From positions 575,618-639,617 of the forward strand of contig NZ_JH376420.1 in the NCBI RefSeq assembly GCF_000233455.1: DNA of 64,000 nucleotides, written 5' to 3'. Shown here piece by piece: positions 40,436-51,005 of the stretch. Position 1 is the first letter of the stretch, and every line of letters begins with the position of its first letter. Origin of the DNA: [Clostridium] citroniae WAL-17108. Its GTDB lineage: Bacteria > Bacillota > Clostridia > Lachnospirales > Lachnospiraceae. Made by a program: the position numbers and the translations under genes. The notes beneath the pieces were generated by a model. The model searched no databases, was not told the origin of the DNA, and worked only from the letters and a program-made list of their open reading frames with translations.

Positions 40436-41253
40436 ATGCCCTTCCGTTTCATGTTCTGTTTATATTGCTTGGGGGAACAGCCATAATATTTTTTAAACAT
40501 GGTGCTGAAATAACGCTGGTCCGGAATCCCCACCTGTTCCGCTATCCGGCTCACCTTCAGGTCCGTCTCCTCCAAAAGCCTCAGTGACACGGCCATTCTC
40601 TTATTGTTAAGGATCTCAAGGAACGTATAGCCCGTGTCCTTTTTCAGTATCCTGTTAATGTAGATGGAATTAAAATGAAACAACTCCGACAAGTCGTTTA
40701 AAGATAGATCTTTCCCATAATTGTTCTCAATATAAAACCGTATCTCCTTACTGTTTATCCTGCTCTCCCTTAAATCCCCATGATGTTCCCGGGTCTCCTT
40801 ACCTTCTTCCCTGCCGTCCTCATTCCGGGCCACCATGGACCTTAAGTCCTGATATGCCTGTATATGCTCCCGTTTGTCCCTGAGCTGCTTAAGCGCCTCC
40901 CTGCAGCAGTTAAGTATCTCTCCGGGCGCCGCTGGCTTTAGGATATAATCACATGCCCCCATTTTCAGGGCCCGCTTTACATACTCAAAATCCTCATAAC
41001 CGCTGAGAAAAATGATCATACAATCACTGTTGCGGGCCAGGATCTGCTCCGCCATTTCCAGTCCGTCCGTTATGGGCATCCTTATATCAGTGAGAATGAT
41101 ATCCGGCATGCACAAAGAAGCCATGTCAATGGCTTCCTTTCCGTTATTGGCGATTCCGCAGACCCGGACACCGATACTCTCCCAGTCCAGGGCACTGATC
41201 CCCGCCCGTATATGGGGCTCATCATCTGCAATTAAAAGCTTATATGGATCCAT
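40432..41253 (-). CDS. YesN-type response regulator, AraC DNA-binding domain
   Basis: 273 residues. The receiver domain (1-120) has D10/D11, phospho-acceptor D56 in PDIILTDIRMP and the conserved Lys in YILKPAAPGE. The C-terminal AraC domain (about 175-270) carries two HTH motifs, DLSLNDLSELFHFNSIYINR and KVSRIAEQVGIPDQRYFSTM. It activates sugar-uptake genes in the well-studied YesMN pairs. It starts 12 bases after the permease gene stop. The target is likely the upstream GH42/ABC operon. Confidence 0.92.
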   Translation of the reverse strand: MDPYKLLIADDEPHIRAGISALDWESIGVRVCGIANNGKEAIDMASLCMPDIILTDIRMPITDGLEMAEQILARNSDCMIIFLSGYEDFEYVKRALKMGACDYILKPAAPGEILNCCREALKQLRDKREHIQAYQDLRSMVARNEDGREEGKETREHHGDLRESRINSKEIRFYIENNYGKDLSLNDLSELFHFNSIYINRILKKDTGYTFLEILNNKRMAVSLRLLEETDLKVSRIAEQVGIPDQRYFSTMFKKYYGCSPKQYKQNMKRKGI

Positions 41254-41265
41254 AGTCTAATTCCG

Positions 41266-42090
41266 TCACCCTTTCACTGCTCCGGCTGTCATACCCTCAA
41301 TGATCTTATCATGTAAAACGATGTAGACTGCAATGGTTGGAATTACCGTCATGACAACAGCTGCCAGCATACCTGAATAGTCCACGGAATCAAGATCCGC
41401 AAACTGGGTCAATATGACGGGCAAAGGCATCTTTGACATGGTTGTCAGGAAAATCTGCGGGAACAAAAGATCATTCCAGACCGTGATAAAGTTGATGACA
41501 GACACCGTTGCAATGGAGGGTTTTGCAATGGGTAATATTATTTTATAATATCCTTTCAGGATTGTACACCCATCCATGATAAAAGCCTCCTCCAATTCAC
41601 TGGGAATGGTCATAAAAAAACCTGTCAGGATATAGATCGTAATGGGAAAAGCAAATACAACATGGGCAATGATAACGGATGTAAAGGAATCCAACAGCTT
41701 CATCTGGTTAAACATTGCAAACATAGGGATGATGACCGCATAGGCCGGGATACTCATTCCCATGGAAAACAGGCCCCTCACCATATCAACGCCTGGAAAC
41801 CGCAGCCTGGTGATTCCATAGGAAACCATGGCTCCAAAGAACACGGTAAGAAATACTGATGCGGATGTGATCAGCACGGAACTTATATAGCTGCTTCCAA
41901 TATTTCCTTTGGAAATAGCCCTTGCATAGTTATCCAGCTGCATGGTTTCCGGCAGGCCCCATGTATTATAAAACAGCTCCTTATTTGTCTTAAAGGAATT
42001 GATCATCAGCCAGATGATGGGATACAGGCAGCACACTGCAAATATTGCCATGACCAGGAATGCGGCCAGACGAAATATGTTTCTCTTCAT
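41266..42090 (-). CDS. carbohydrate ABC transporter permease (MalG-like)
   Basis: 274 residues, six membrane helices. The ATPase-contact loop EAFIMDGCTILKGYYKIILP (EAA motif, with Gly at the usual place) is at about residues 170-190. With the permease upstream and the lipoprotein it forms an importer of the CUT1 type. No ATPase gene is present in the cluster, so a shared MsmK-like ATPase from elsewhere is expected. GGAGA precedes the ATG. Confidence 0.93.
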   Translation of the reverse strand: MKRNIFRLAAFLVMAIFAVCCLYPIIWLMINSFKTNKELFYNTWGLPETMQLDNYARAISKGNIGSSYISSVLITSASVFLTVFFGAMVSYGITRLRFPGVDMVRGLFSMGMSIPAYAVIIPMFAMFNQMKLLDSFTSVIIAHVVFAFPITIYILTGFFMTIPSELEEAFIMDGCTILKGYYKIILPIAKPSIATVSVINFITVWNDLLFPQIFLTTMSKMPLPVILTQFADLDSVDYSGMLAAVVMTVIPTIAVYIVLHDKIIEGMTAGAVKG

Positions 42091-42104
42091 AGTCGGTCTC
42101 CTCT

Positions 42105-42986
42105 CTAATATTCCAGCTTCTCAGTCCGGATCAGACGGTTGACGCCCCATATCACCAGCATGCACAGCACCAGGAGCACCAGGCCGATGGCGCTGGCATA
42201 ACCGAATTTCATGGTCCTAAATCCCTGATAATACATATAGGTTGCCATCACCTCACTGGCATGGTTGGGTCCCCCCTTTGTCATGGTCCACACCAGATCA
42301 AAGTATTTCAGGGAGCCTGTGATGATCAGCACCACATCGATCTTGATCACATGCTTGATCAGTGGATATGTGATCTTGGTAAACTGCTGCCAGGTGGTGG
42401 CCCCGTCAATCCTGGCAGCCTCAAACAGACTGTCGGGTATGGATTTCATGGCCGCCAGCTGTATGACCATATGGTATCCCACATACTTCCACATCACCAC
42501 AATAATGAGGGCAAGCATTACCGTCTTCTCCTCGCTGAGCCATGCGTGTTTAAGACCGCTTAGGCGGATCAGATCCAGGAATGTGTTGAGGAGGCCGAAT
42601 TCCGAATTATATATCATATTAAACAGAAGTCCCACACCGGCTCCGCAGATAACAGAGGGAAGAAAGAATACAGACTGAAAAAACCGGCTTCCCCTGATCT
42701 TAATAAAGATAAAATTTCCGAACAGCAGCGCCAGGGGCAAATGGGCAAGGAGTGAACCAACCACAAGCATTCCGTTATTTTTTAGGGCTTTCAGGAATAT
42801 CTTGTCATTTAAAAGATTCATGTAATTGCGGAAAAGCACAAAATTCTTTTTTCCCATCAGATCCGTCTGAAACATGCTCAGGTATATGTTATAGATGATG
42901 GGTATCAGGACAAATACCCCATAAAGCAGAAATGCCGGCAATATAAATATTGCAATTGTTTTCTTATTACTCAATACCTTATTCAT
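42105..42986 (-). CDS. carbohydrate ABC transporter permease (MalF-like)
   Basis: 293 residues, six membrane helices, EAA loop EAARIDGATTWQQFTKITYP. It is the partner of the permease that follows 14 bases downstream. The start ATG at 42986 has GGAGGG upstream; the GTG two codons earlier is in that site. The order binding protein, MalF-like, MalG-like is the standard CUT1 operon layout. Confidence 0.93.
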   Translation of the reverse strand: MNKVLSNKKTIAIFILPAFLLYGVFVLIPIIYNIYLSMFQTDLMGKKNFVLFRNYMNLLNDKIFLKALKNNGMLVVGSLLAHLPLALLFGNFIFIKIRGSRFFQSVFFLPSVICGAGVGLLFNMIYNSEFGLLNTFLDLIRLSGLKHAWLSEEKTVMLALIIVVMWKYVGYHMVIQLAAMKSIPDSLFEAARIDGATTWQQFTKITYPLIKHVIKIDVVLIITGSLKYFDLVWTMTKGGPNHASEVMATYMYYQGFRTMKFGYASAIGLVLLVLCMLVIWGVNRLIRTEKLEY

Positions 42987-43043
42987 ACACACCCTCCTTG
43001 TATAAACAGGGAGTGCCGCAAAAGCAGCACTCCTGTGGGCTCA

Positions 43044-44369
43044 TTAATTATTTGCATTATCAATGGCAAACTGCTGTAAATTATCCATTGCCTCCTGTGG
43101 ATCTGTGCCGCCTAAAATAGAAACCGATGCATTATTAAACTCCACGCCCTCACCTGCCCCATAAATCCTGTCCAGCCAGGGCGTATAAACCTTCATCTGG
43201 TCAAACATTTTCCTGGACCGGACCGTCATCTCGCTGAGATTATCCAGGTTTACCTGTACATTGGTTGCTGTTATCTGGGCATTGTCCGTCAGTACCTGCT
43301 GGTAATCCCCCAGCGTCATCTGCTTTAAAAACGCTGCCGCTGCCTCGGGGTTCTCCGCCTGGCTGCTGATGGCGTAGGTCTGTCCGATGGAACCTACATT
43401 CACACCGTTGTAATCCGGGTTATCGGAAGGCAGGAGAAAGAAATCAATATCATTGTAGTAGGGGTTCTCCGGGACATCCAGCTTGTTAACCCCTGATGTG
43501 ATGCACATGAACATGGCCACATCACCGTTGTTAAATAATTCAAACCCTTCACTTGGGGACATTCCTAAAAATCCGTCCACCAGATATCCCTGGTCCATTA
43601 TCTGTTTCAGAAGCGTTCCCGCTTCCACAAACGTCTTGTGATTCCACTGCACCTCATCGCTGATGGTGTAATTGTAAAACTCCTCGCCCCCCAGTACATT
43701 ACACAGCTGCTGAAGCATCTGTCCTCCGTACCACGCTTCCCCGCAGGGGATGGCTAACGGGCTGATCCCGGCCTGTTTCAGCGCTTCACACGTTTCCAGG
43801 AATTCGCTGTATGTGGCGGGGACTTTGGTACCCGCATCCTGAAACAGCTTATTGTTATAAGCCACTACCACGATCTGCTTGGAATTCGGCACCGCCCATA
43901 TCTCATCCCCGAATGTAAGGGGACCAAACACGCTTTTGTCCGGATACGCCCCATACCACTCCTCATCATTTACAAGGATGTCCCCTACGGGATATACCTT
44001 GTCACCGTCCACAAAGGGCTGAAGGAATCCGGACTCCCATGTAAAAAAGATATCCGGCTGGGCATTGGACGCCATCAAGGTGGTGAGCTTTGTCTTATAA
44101 TTGTCATTGGAGTAACACTCCAGCTTGATCCTTACATTATACTCATTGCTTTCATTAAACTTATCCACTTCTCTCTGGATGGCCTCTGCAAACACATCAT
44201 TGGTGCCCCCGTTTAGTGTGGTCATGGTCATCTCCACCACATCCTCTGTTTTTGTCTTGGCCTTGCTGACCGCCCCGCTGTCTCCATCAGCCGCCGCTGA
44301 ACTGCCGCAGCCCGCCAAAATACCCATTGCCATAAGAACTGATAACCCTATACCTAATCTTCGTTTCAT
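43044..44369 (-). CDS. sugar-binding lipoprotein of the ABC importer
   Basis: 441 residues. The lipobox LAGC with modified Cys21 follows MKRRLGIGLSVLMAMGI, so it is anchored outside the membrane. The mature part is a type 1 extracellular solute-binding protein: two lobes, aromatic-rich pocket segments (EAWYGGQMLQQL, WNHKTFVEAG), and YTPWLDRIYG near the end. The ATG at 44369 has GGGAGG upstream; the longer frame overlaps the GH42 gene. The likely ligand is a galactose-containing oligosaccharide because the GH42 gene lies 16 bases upstream. Confidence 0.92.
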   Translation of the reverse strand: MKRRLGIGLSVLMAMGILAGCGSSAAADGDSGAVSKAKTKTEDVVEMTMTTLNGGTNDVFAEAIQREVDKFNESNEYNVRIKLECYSNDNYKTKLTTLMASNAQPDIFFTWESGFLQPFVDGDKVYPVGDILVNDEEWYGAYPDKSVFGPLTFGDEIWAVPNSKQIVVVAYNNKLFQDAGTKVPATYSEFLETCEALKQAGISPLAIPCGEAWYGGQMLQQLCNVLGGEEFYNYTISDEVQWNHKTFVEAGTLLKQIMDQGYLVDGFLGMSPSEGFELFNNGDVAMFMCITSGVNKLDVPENPYYNDIDFFLLPSDNPDYNGVNVGSIGQTYAISSQAENPEAAAAFLKQMTLGDYQQVLTDNAQITATNVQVNLDNLSEMTVRSRKMFDQMKVYTPWLDRIYGAGEGVEFNNASVSILGGTDPQEAMDNLQQFAIDNANN

Positions 44370-44385
44370 AGTTCCCCATCCTCCC

Positions 44386-46410
44386 TTATATCTCATATAC
44401 AAGAACCCCAAAGGGCTCCAGTTTGATCGTCCCGCTTTCTTCATTTCCGGTCAGCACATTTTTCATTGTCCTTCTCAGCTGGATCTCCGTCCACTTATCT
44501 TCATAATTCAGTATGAACAGGCAGGCTCCCCGATCCCCTTCCCTGACAGCGGTCTCACACCATTCCGGCACGCTGGCCCAACAGCTCAGGCCGCTGCTGA
44601 CCCCGGCTGACCGAAGCAGGGTTTTTACAGTCTTGCAGTCAAAGGCAGCCCCAAAGTAATATGCTTCACCTGCGCCGGTACGTTTCCTGACAATGGCCGG
44701 ACTTCCCTGGTAATAACCGGAACAGTAGGTTGCAACTATTTCACATGCCTCATCCACAGGTGTCAGTATATCATGAAACAGCGGCATGTAAATCTTCTGC
44801 CCGTCCATCTGGGCATACTGGTCCGTGGAATCCGGCATAACAGCTGTAAAATCCAGGATATGGATCCCAAACAGATCCGTCATCCGGATGGGCATGATCT
44901 CCATGGGACACCTTCCGTTCATATCCTTATATCCCGTCCTGGCGCCAGTAATGAACTTGCCCCCGCCTTCCACATATTCCCTGATCACCTGTACCAGGGC
45001 TGGATTTACTATGGTCATGTGGGGTGCAAATACCACTTCATACTGCTGCAGGGTGTGTACATCCATTTCCGGGGTGACGGTGACATAATCAAAGGGGATA
45101 TGTTCCTCCTGAAGCGCCTGGAAAAGTCCAAGGTGGGAGTATCTTCTTAAGGGTCCATGCCACACATCCGTTTCCCCATCCCATTCATTATCATAATCAT
45201 ACAGGATAGCTGCCTTTGCCTGATATCTGCTTCCCGCCATGCCGCTTATTTTCTTTATATCCTTGGACAGGTTCCTGATCTCCTCCAGCCTCCGGTTGTC
45301 CAGATTGTCATAGCCCAGGATCCCATGCCAGTATATCTCCGTCCCAAAGGAACAGGTCCTCCAGCGGAAGTAACTTACAAAATCAGCGCCGTTGGCAATG
45401 GACTGGAAGGTCCACAGCCGGATCTGGCCGGGCTTTGCCGAGGGCGCCACCCTGAAATTATACCATCCTCCGGGGCCTGACTGCTGTTCCATGATACCGA
45501 ATCCCTTTCCGGTCCCCCGTGCCCTGGCCAGGTTCATGCTCCACTTTCTGTCCTTCAGATGATCGGCTCCCTCCATTAACCCGAACTCAGGATAGCTGTC
45601 ATATGTAATGAAATCCAGCGCCTCATTGACCATCCTGTTATAATCCACGTGTCCGAACAATCCGTTGGTTGTGACAAACACATGGTCCGGCAGGTATTGT
45701 TTCAGGATCTCATACTGTAATCTGCAATAGGAGATACAGCTTTCCGAGAAAAACCGGACGGCATCCAGCCTGAGATGGGGATTACAGGTATCCCTCTGTG
45801 TGTGGCGCGGCAGGTACACCTGCTCCCATTCCGTATAAGTCTGGTTCCAAAACACGGTTCCCCACGCGCTGTTCAGCTGCTCCAGGGTGCCGTACCGTTC
45901 CTGTAAAAATGTGCGGAAGGCTTCATGGTCGGATTCGGAATAAAACTCATTGGTGACACAGTTTAATTCATTATCAATCTGCCATCCGATGATGCATTTG
46001 TGTTCCCCATAGTGTCTGGCCAGCTGTTCCGTGATGATCCTGGTCTTCTCCCTGTATATGGGGGAATTATAATTGTAATGTCTTCTTGCCCCATGATACT
46101 GTTTCCTGCCATCCAGGTCCACGGCCAGCACCTCAGGATATTTTAGCGTAAGCCATGCCGGCGGGGTCGCCGTGGGAGTACAGAAGATAACCTTGATATC
46201 CGTTGTCCGGACCACATCCAGGAAACGGTCAAAAAAGCTGAAATCAAATACCCCTTCCTGGTTCTCAAATTTGTTCCAGGCAAACTCCCCGATCCGGATC
46301 ATTGTTATCCCGGCATCCCTCATACGCCTTAGATCCTCCGGCCATAATTCCTCTTTCCAGTGTTCCGGATAATAACACACCCCTAATGTTATCTCGTTAA
46401 AATATGACAC
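44386..46410 (-). CDS. GH42 beta-galactosidase
   Basis: 674 residues. GH42 hydrolyses terminal beta-galactosides. The N-terminal barrel reads TLGVCYYPEHWKEELWPEDL. The acid/base is Glu in GWQIDNELNC (about 148) and the nucleophile is Glu in GIMEQQSGPGGWYNF (about 307). Domain B (trimerisation) and the C-terminal beta domain are present, length normal. No signal peptide, so it acts in the cytoplasm on imported sugar. Start is GTG with GGGAGG ahead. First gene of the ABC/YesMN operon. Confidence 0.95.
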   Translation of the reverse strand: MSYFNEITLGVCYYPEHWKEELWPEDLRRMRDAGITMIRIGEFAWNKFENQEGVFDFSFFDRFLDVVRTTDIKVIFCTPTATPPAWLTLKYPEVLAVDLDGRKQYHGARRHYNYNSPIYREKTRIITEQLARHYGEHKCIIGWQIDNELNCVTNEFYSESDHEAFRTFLQERYGTLEQLNSAWGTVFWNQTYTEWEQVYLPRHTQRDTCNPHLRLDAVRFFSESCISYCRLQYEILKQYLPDHVFVTTNGLFGHVDYNRMVNEALDFITYDSYPEFGLMEGADHLKDRKWSMNLARARGTGKGFGIMEQQSGPGGWYNFRVAPSAKPGQIRLWTFQSIANGADFVSYFRWRTCSFGTEIYWHGILGYDNLDNRRLEEIRNLSKDIKKISGMAGSRYQAKAAILYDYDNEWDGETDVWHGPLRRYSHLGLFQALQEEHIPFDYVTVTPEMDVHTLQQYEVVFAPHMTIVNPALVQVIREYVEGGGKFITGARTGYKDMNGRCPMEIMPIRMTDLFGIHILDFTAVMPDSTDQYAQMDGQKIYMPLFHDILTPVDEACEIVATYCSGYYQGSPAIVRKRTGAGEAYYFGAAFDCKTVKTLLRSAGVSSGLSCWASVPEWCETAVREGDRGACLFILNYEDKWTEIQLRRTMKNVLTGNEESGTIKLEPFGVLVYEI

Positions 46411-46433
46411 TTTATTACCTCCCTTCTGCTGTT

Positions 46434-46462
46434 GTGTACGCTCGGAGTCTCAGAGAGTACAC
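46434..46462. repeat. dispersed repeat A, copy 4
   Basis: GTGTACGCTCGGAGTCTC and GAGTACAC pair as a small stem upstream of the GH42 gene. The rest of the 349-bp gap 46411-46759 shows only a GCCGGC..GTACCGGCGGC dyad and no gene. Confidence 0.5.
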
Positions 46463-46759
46463 CTGTTGATGTCATTATAGTAAAAACAGGGCCGGGCTGA
46501 AACACAGAATACAAACCTAAAATGTTGAAAAAACAAACCACAAAAAGCAGTCCGGAAGCCGGAGTGCCCGGAGGCGGGTCTGGCGGCTGGACTGCCGCCA
46601 GCATACAGGGAATTCGCCGGAATACAAGAGTGCGGTCACCATACGAAAATGTCGCCGGCACACAATGGTACCGGCGGCATCCTGCAGTTCCCTGTGAACC
46701 GCATTTCCCCGTGATCAAGATTCATCCATTATAAAAAACTCTGTTACAAAGAACCTCCG

Positions 46760-48703
46760 CTATAAATATCCTTCGTTTTTCCGCAGAAATTCTTCCATCC
46801 CCTGCTGTGACAATGGTTTTGAGTAATAATACCCCTGTATCTGCTCCACCCCAAAATCGATCACCAGCTGCCTCTGCTCCTCGGTCTCCACCCCCTCCGC
46901 CACCACGGCCATCCCAAGGTCCTTAAAGGTTTCCACCAGATGCTTTACCGCCAGGGCCGATGTCTGATTGTCCATGGATGCCCACACAAGGCTTTTATCC
47001 AGCTTTATGGTTCCAAAGGGAATGCTGATAACAGTGGCAATATTGGAGTATCCTGTCCCAAAATCATCCAGACCCATTATGATGCCGTGGCGTTTCATCT
47101 CAATGGCAAAATCCGTCACCACCTGGGGGTTCTCCGCCAGGGTGCTCTCTGTAAATTCCAGCTTGACCATGGACATAGGGGTCCCGTTGCGCTGTATGAT
47201 ATCCAGTACCTTTGCGGTCAGGTCCGGCTGTGAAAACTGGATGGCCGAGAAATTCACATGGATGGCTTCAATGGGAAGCCCCTGTGCCCGGAGGCGGTTG
47301 ATGTATTTACACACCTTGTCCAGGATCAGATAGGTCAGTTCAATGATAAGGCCTGTCTCCTCAGCAATGGGGATAAATTCCGAGGGATACACCGGGCCGA
47401 TGGGAGTGTTGTTCATCCTCATAAGGGATTCTGCATACATGAATTTCCCTGAATCCACACAATAGATGGGCTGATAGTACATCTCCACATCCCCGCCGGC
47501 CAGCTGATCCTTCAAGATCTGGATGATCTGTTTTCTCCGCTCCAGTTTTCCCAGCATACTGCGGTCGCAGTATAGGACCTCCCCATATTTTCCGGTTTTG
47601 GCCTGGTAAACAGCATACTCAATGGCGCTCACCGCTTTCTCCAGCGTGTTCACATACTCGGACCGCCTGACAATGCCTATGGCCACCGGCAGGATGAACT
47701 GATAATCCCGGTTTTGCCATGGCTTAGCCATGCGTTCCTGTATCTCACCCACGCACCGGCGGATGCGCTCCCCATCCCCGTCCGTGAACAGCAGGGCAAA
47801 CTCATCCCCGCTGTACCGGTAGACATTTTCCCGGGGACCGATCTCACACAGGAACCGGCACACCGATTTAAGAAACTCGTCCCCGCTGTGCTGCCCGCAT
47901 ATGTTATTGACCTGACGGAAATCCCGGATCGACACCACCATCAGGGTAAATTCCTTGTCCGGATATTTCTTAAACATCAGGTCCAGCATATTCAAAAGCT
48001 CCTGGCGGTTGGGTACACCGGTCAGGTAATCCATGGATATCTGTTTGTTCTGCAAATGTAGGTAGATGATCAGAAGCGCACATGTGGCGGCGGAGCCTGA
48101 CAGGATGATATCAGGATACAGCTGCTGGAACAGGATGACCAGCACGGCCAGCACCGGAAAAGCCGCCAGGATATGGAAGATCTGCCGGTCAATCTTATGC
48201 CGGTTCCTGACCGCCACCACAATACATGCAATACAGTATGCGTAAAAAATCAGATAGGTCAGGAAAATGCAGCCGCCTCTCACATATCCCTGGTCGCTGT
48301 TTATGGCAAACATACATCCTGTAAACGAATTGGACAATACCAGCATGGTATAAAGGACTGCGGGAATACTTCCGGCCAGGATCATCTGCCTTAATCTGGG
48401 GCGCTCCTCATATATGATGGAGACCACATAAAGATAATAGATCAGACCCATTAAAGGAGTCAGTATAAAATAGACCGTGGTAACCGCCCAGGTCAGCCAC
48501 AGGGGTGAGGGGATGTAACGGTACAGCATAAAGGTGGACAGGATGTTGCTTGTCATGGCCGCAAAGGTGATGGTCAGGCATCCCTGGAACATCCTGTTCT
48601 TCAGGCTCGGAATATGGCTGCCTTTTCGGGAATATACCCATATGATTCCCAGGATAACCAATGATATTGTTTCCGGAGCAATGTTCCACTTCACCGTTTC
48701 CAC
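46760..48703 (-). CDS. membrane GGDEF-EAL cyclic-di-GMP protein
   Basis: 647 residues. About seven membrane helices fill 1-220, then a GGDEF domain (about 230-385) whose active loop is YRYSGDEFALLF (SGDEF in place of GGDEF), then an EAL domain (about 395-640). The EAL loop reads YAESLMRMN, with Asp-Asp in GLDDFGTGYSN, Lys in KLDKSLV and Glu in AEGVETEEQ intact. It is probably a c-di-GMP phosphodiesterase with a regulatory or weakly active cyclase domain. The start is GTG. It stands alone. Confidence 0.88.
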   Translation of the reverse strand: METVKWNIAPETISLVILGIIWVYSRKGSHIPSLKNRMFQGCLTITFAAMTSNILSTFMLYRYIPSPLWLTWAVTTVYFILTPLMGLIYYLYVVSIIYEERPRLRQMILAGSIPAVLYTMLVLSNSFTGCMFAINSDQGYVRGGCIFLTYLIFYAYCIACIVVAVRNRHKIDRQIFHILAAFPVLAVLVILFQQLYPDIILSGSAATCALLIIYLHLQNKQISMDYLTGVPNRQELLNMLDLMFKKYPDKEFTLMVVSIRDFRQVNNICGQHSGDEFLKSVCRFLCEIGPRENVYRYSGDEFALLFTDGDGERIRRCVGEIQERMAKPWQNRDYQFILPVAIGIVRRSEYVNTLEKAVSAIEYAVYQAKTGKYGEVLYCDRSMLGKLERRKQIIQILKDQLAGGDVEMYYQPIYCVDSGKFMYAESLMRMNNTPIGPVYPSEFIPIAEETGLIIELTYLILDKVCKYINRLRAQGLPIEAIHVNFSAIQFSQPDLTAKVLDIIQRNGTPMSMVKLEFTESTLAENPQVVTDFAIEMKRHGIIMGLDDFGTGYSNIATVISIPFGTIKLDKSLVWASMDNQTSALAVKHLVETFKDLGMAVVAEGVETEEQRQLVIDFGVEQIQGYYYSKPLSQQGMEEFLRKNEGYL

Positions 48704-48840
48704 CTGCCGTTTCCCACATGTTCGTGTTCTTATCTCTTAATCATATACTAAAATCCCATTTACAGCAATATCCATTTTGTGAACAGTCCTTCCTGTACTT
48801 AAAAATGTGCAAAATCTTTTAGTTATTCTAAAAATTTTTG

Positions 48841-48869
48841 TTGATAAACTCCTGGAAGTTTGTTACAAT
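48841..48869 (+). promoter_or_regulatory. promoter of hppA
   Basis: TTGATA (48841-48846), 17-bp spacer and TACAAT (48864-48869), 45 bases ahead of the ATG. Confidence 0.65.
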
Positions 48870-48913
48870 CCATTTAGGAGGGATTTATTTTAACCAAAAA
48901 ATAGGAGGGTATT

Positions 48914-50896
48914 ATGAATCAAATGTTACTTATAGTCCCCATCATAGGACTGCTGGGGCTTCTGTTTGCCATCATGTTAAGGCTGCATGTTATCAAGCAG
49001 GATCCCGGAAACCAGAAAATGAGGGAGATCGCTGACGCCATTGCAGAAGGCGCAAGGGCTTTTCTCACCTCAGAGTACCGTATACTTATTGTCTTTGTTG
49101 CATTGTTGTTTATTGTCATCGGCTTTGGAACAGGCAGCTGGGTCACTGCAGGATGCTTCCTGGTGGGAAGTTTCTTTTCCACAGCAGCCGGCTATCTTGG
49201 AATGAGCGCTGCCATCCGCGCCAACTGCCGTACCGCCAATGCGGCCCGCACCTCAGGCATGCGCAGCGCCCTGGCACTTGCATTTTCAGGCGGCAGTGTC
49301 ATGGGAATGGCTGTGGTCGGCCTTGGACTGATGGGGGTTGGAGCCCTCTATATGATCACACGGGACGTGTCCGTCCTCTCCGGCTTCAGCCTGGGAGCAT
49401 CCTCCATCGCCCTTTTTGCCCGTGTGGGAGGAGGCATCTATACCAAAGCCGCGGATGTGGGCGCTGACCTGGTGGGAAAAGTGGAAGCAGGCATCCCAGA
49501 GGATGATCCCCGCAACCCGGCCGTGATCGCCGACAACGTGGGCGACAATGTTGGTGATGTGGCAGGAATGGGCGCTGACCTGTTTGAATCCTATGTGGGT
49601 TCCCTGATCTCCGCACTGACCCTGGGCCTTGTATTCTATCAGGAATCCGGCATCATTTTCCCACTGCTGCTCTCCGCATGCGGCATTGCGGCTTCTATCA
49701 TAGGAACCCTGCTTGTCAAGGCCATCGGGGGCACGGATCCCCACAAGGCACTAAAGACAGGGGAATACAGCGCTACCGCACTGGTTGTTATCGCTGCACT
49801 GGCGCTGAGCCGCACCTTTTTCGGCAATTACCTGGCTGCCCTGACCGTGATCACCGGCCTGTTTGTGGGTGTGCTCATTGGATTTGTCACTGAGATCTAT
49901 ACGTCAGGGGATTACCGGTTTGTAAAAAAAGTGGCCGGCCAGTCTGAGACAGGTTCCGCCACCACCATTATCAGCGGCCTGGCAGTGGGTATGCAGTCCA
50001 CCGCTGTTCCCATCCTTCTGGTATGTATCGGCATCCTGATCTCCAACCGCCTTATGGGACTTTACGGAATTGCCCTGGCCGCAGTGGGTATGCTGTCAAC
50101 CACCGGAATAACAGTTGCCATCGATGCTTACGGACCCATTGCAGACAATGCGGGAGGTATAGCGGAAATGGCCGGACTGGACAAATCCGTCCGTGAGATC
50201 ACCGATAAGCTTGACTCCGTGGGAAACACCACGGCTGCCATCGGCAAGGGCTTTGCCATTGGCTCCGCTGCCCTCACCGCACTGGCCCTGTTCGTATCCT
50301 ATGCCGAGGCAGTTAAGCTCACCACCATTGATATCCTCAATGCCCATGTCATTGTGGGCCTTTTCATCGGCGGGATGCTCACCTTCCTCTTCTCTGCCAT
50401 GACCATGGAATCCGTATCCAAGGCAGCTCACCAGATGATCGAGGAGGTGCGCCGCCAGTTCCGTGAGAATCCGCAGATCCTTCAGGGAAATGCCCGCCCC
50501 GACTACGCTTCCTGCGTGTCCATCTCCACCACGGCTGCCCTCAGGGAAATGTTCCTGCCGGGACTTATGGCAGTGCTGGCGCCCCTGGCCACCGGAATTA
50601 TCCTGGGACCGGATGCCCTGGGCGGTCTTCTCACCGGTTCCCTTGTCACCGGCGTCCTCATGGCAATCTTTATGTCCAACTCCGGCGGAGCCTGGGACAA
50701 TGCAAAGAAATACATAGAGGAGGGCAACCACGGCGGAAAGGGAAGCACGGCCCACAAGGCAGCTGTAGTAGGTGACACGGTAGGCGATCCATTTAAGGAT
50801 ACCTCAGGACCTTCCATCAATATCCTGATCAAACTGATGACCATTGTGTCCCTTGTTTTCGCCCCTCTGTTCCTGCAATACGGAGGATTGATTTAA
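48914..50896 (+). CDS. hppA: membrane-bound pyrophosphatase (ion-translocating, K+-dependent type)
   Basis: 660 residues, about sixteen membrane helices. It couples PPi hydrolysis to H+ or Na+ export. Signature sites are the catalytic [20 protein letters not shown] and [20 protein letters not shown], and the C-terminal [32 protein letters not shown] has Ala at the position where K+-independent enzymes have Lys, which points to a K+-dependent enzyme; such enzymes are often Na+ pumps. It would recycle PPi from biosynthesis to build an ion gradient in a fermenter. GGAGGG precedes the start; it ends at a strong terminator. Confidence 0.95.
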   Translation: MNQMLLIVPIIGLLGLLFAIMLRLHVIKQDPGNQKMREIADAIAEGARAFLTSEYRILIVFVALLFIVIGFGTGSWVTAGCFLVGSFFSTAAGYLGMSAAIRANCRTANAARTSGMRSALALAFSGGSVMGMAVVGLGLMGVGALYMITRDVSVLSGFSLGASSIALFARVGGGIYTKAADVGADLVGKVEAGIPEDDPRNPAVIADNVGDNVGDVAGMGADLFESYVGSLISALTLGLVFYQESGIIFPLLLSACGIAASIIGTLLVKAIGGTDPHKALKTGEYSATALVVIAALALSRTFFGNYLAALTVITGLFVGVLIGFVTEIYTSGDYRFVKKVAGQSETGSATTIISGLAVGMQSTAVPILLVCIGILISNRLMGLYGIALAAVGMLSTTGITVAIDAYGPIADNAGGIAEMAGLDKSVREITDKLDSVGNTTAAIGKGFAIGSAALTALALFVSYAEAVKLTTIDILNAHVIVGLFIGGMLTFLFSAMTMESVSKAAHQMIEEVRRQFRENPQILQGNARPDYASCVSISTTAALREMFLPGLMAVLAPLATGIILGPDALGGLLTGSLVTGVLMAIFMSNSGGAWDNAKKYIEEGNHGGKGSTAHKAAVVGDTVGDPFKDTSGPSINILIKLMTIVSLVFAPLFLQYGGLI

Positions 50897-50934
50897 GTGA
50901 ATGATACACATACTGAATGATACACACAACAAGG

Positions 50935-50969
50935 AAAGGGTTCCGGCAATTTTGTCCGGAACCCTTTTT
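50935..50969 (+). terminator. intrinsic terminator of hppA
   Basis: AAAGGGTTCCGG and CCGGAACCCTTTTT, a 12-bp stem with a 9-base loop and a T-run. Confidence 0.9.
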
Positions 50970-51005
50970 GCGATACTCTTTCCACTATAATTTTTCTATC
51001 CGGAC

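Noticed and set aside
50096..50755. 219-codon minus-strand ORF
   Set aside because: Antisense shadow of hppA, Gly/His-rich composition typical of such shadows.
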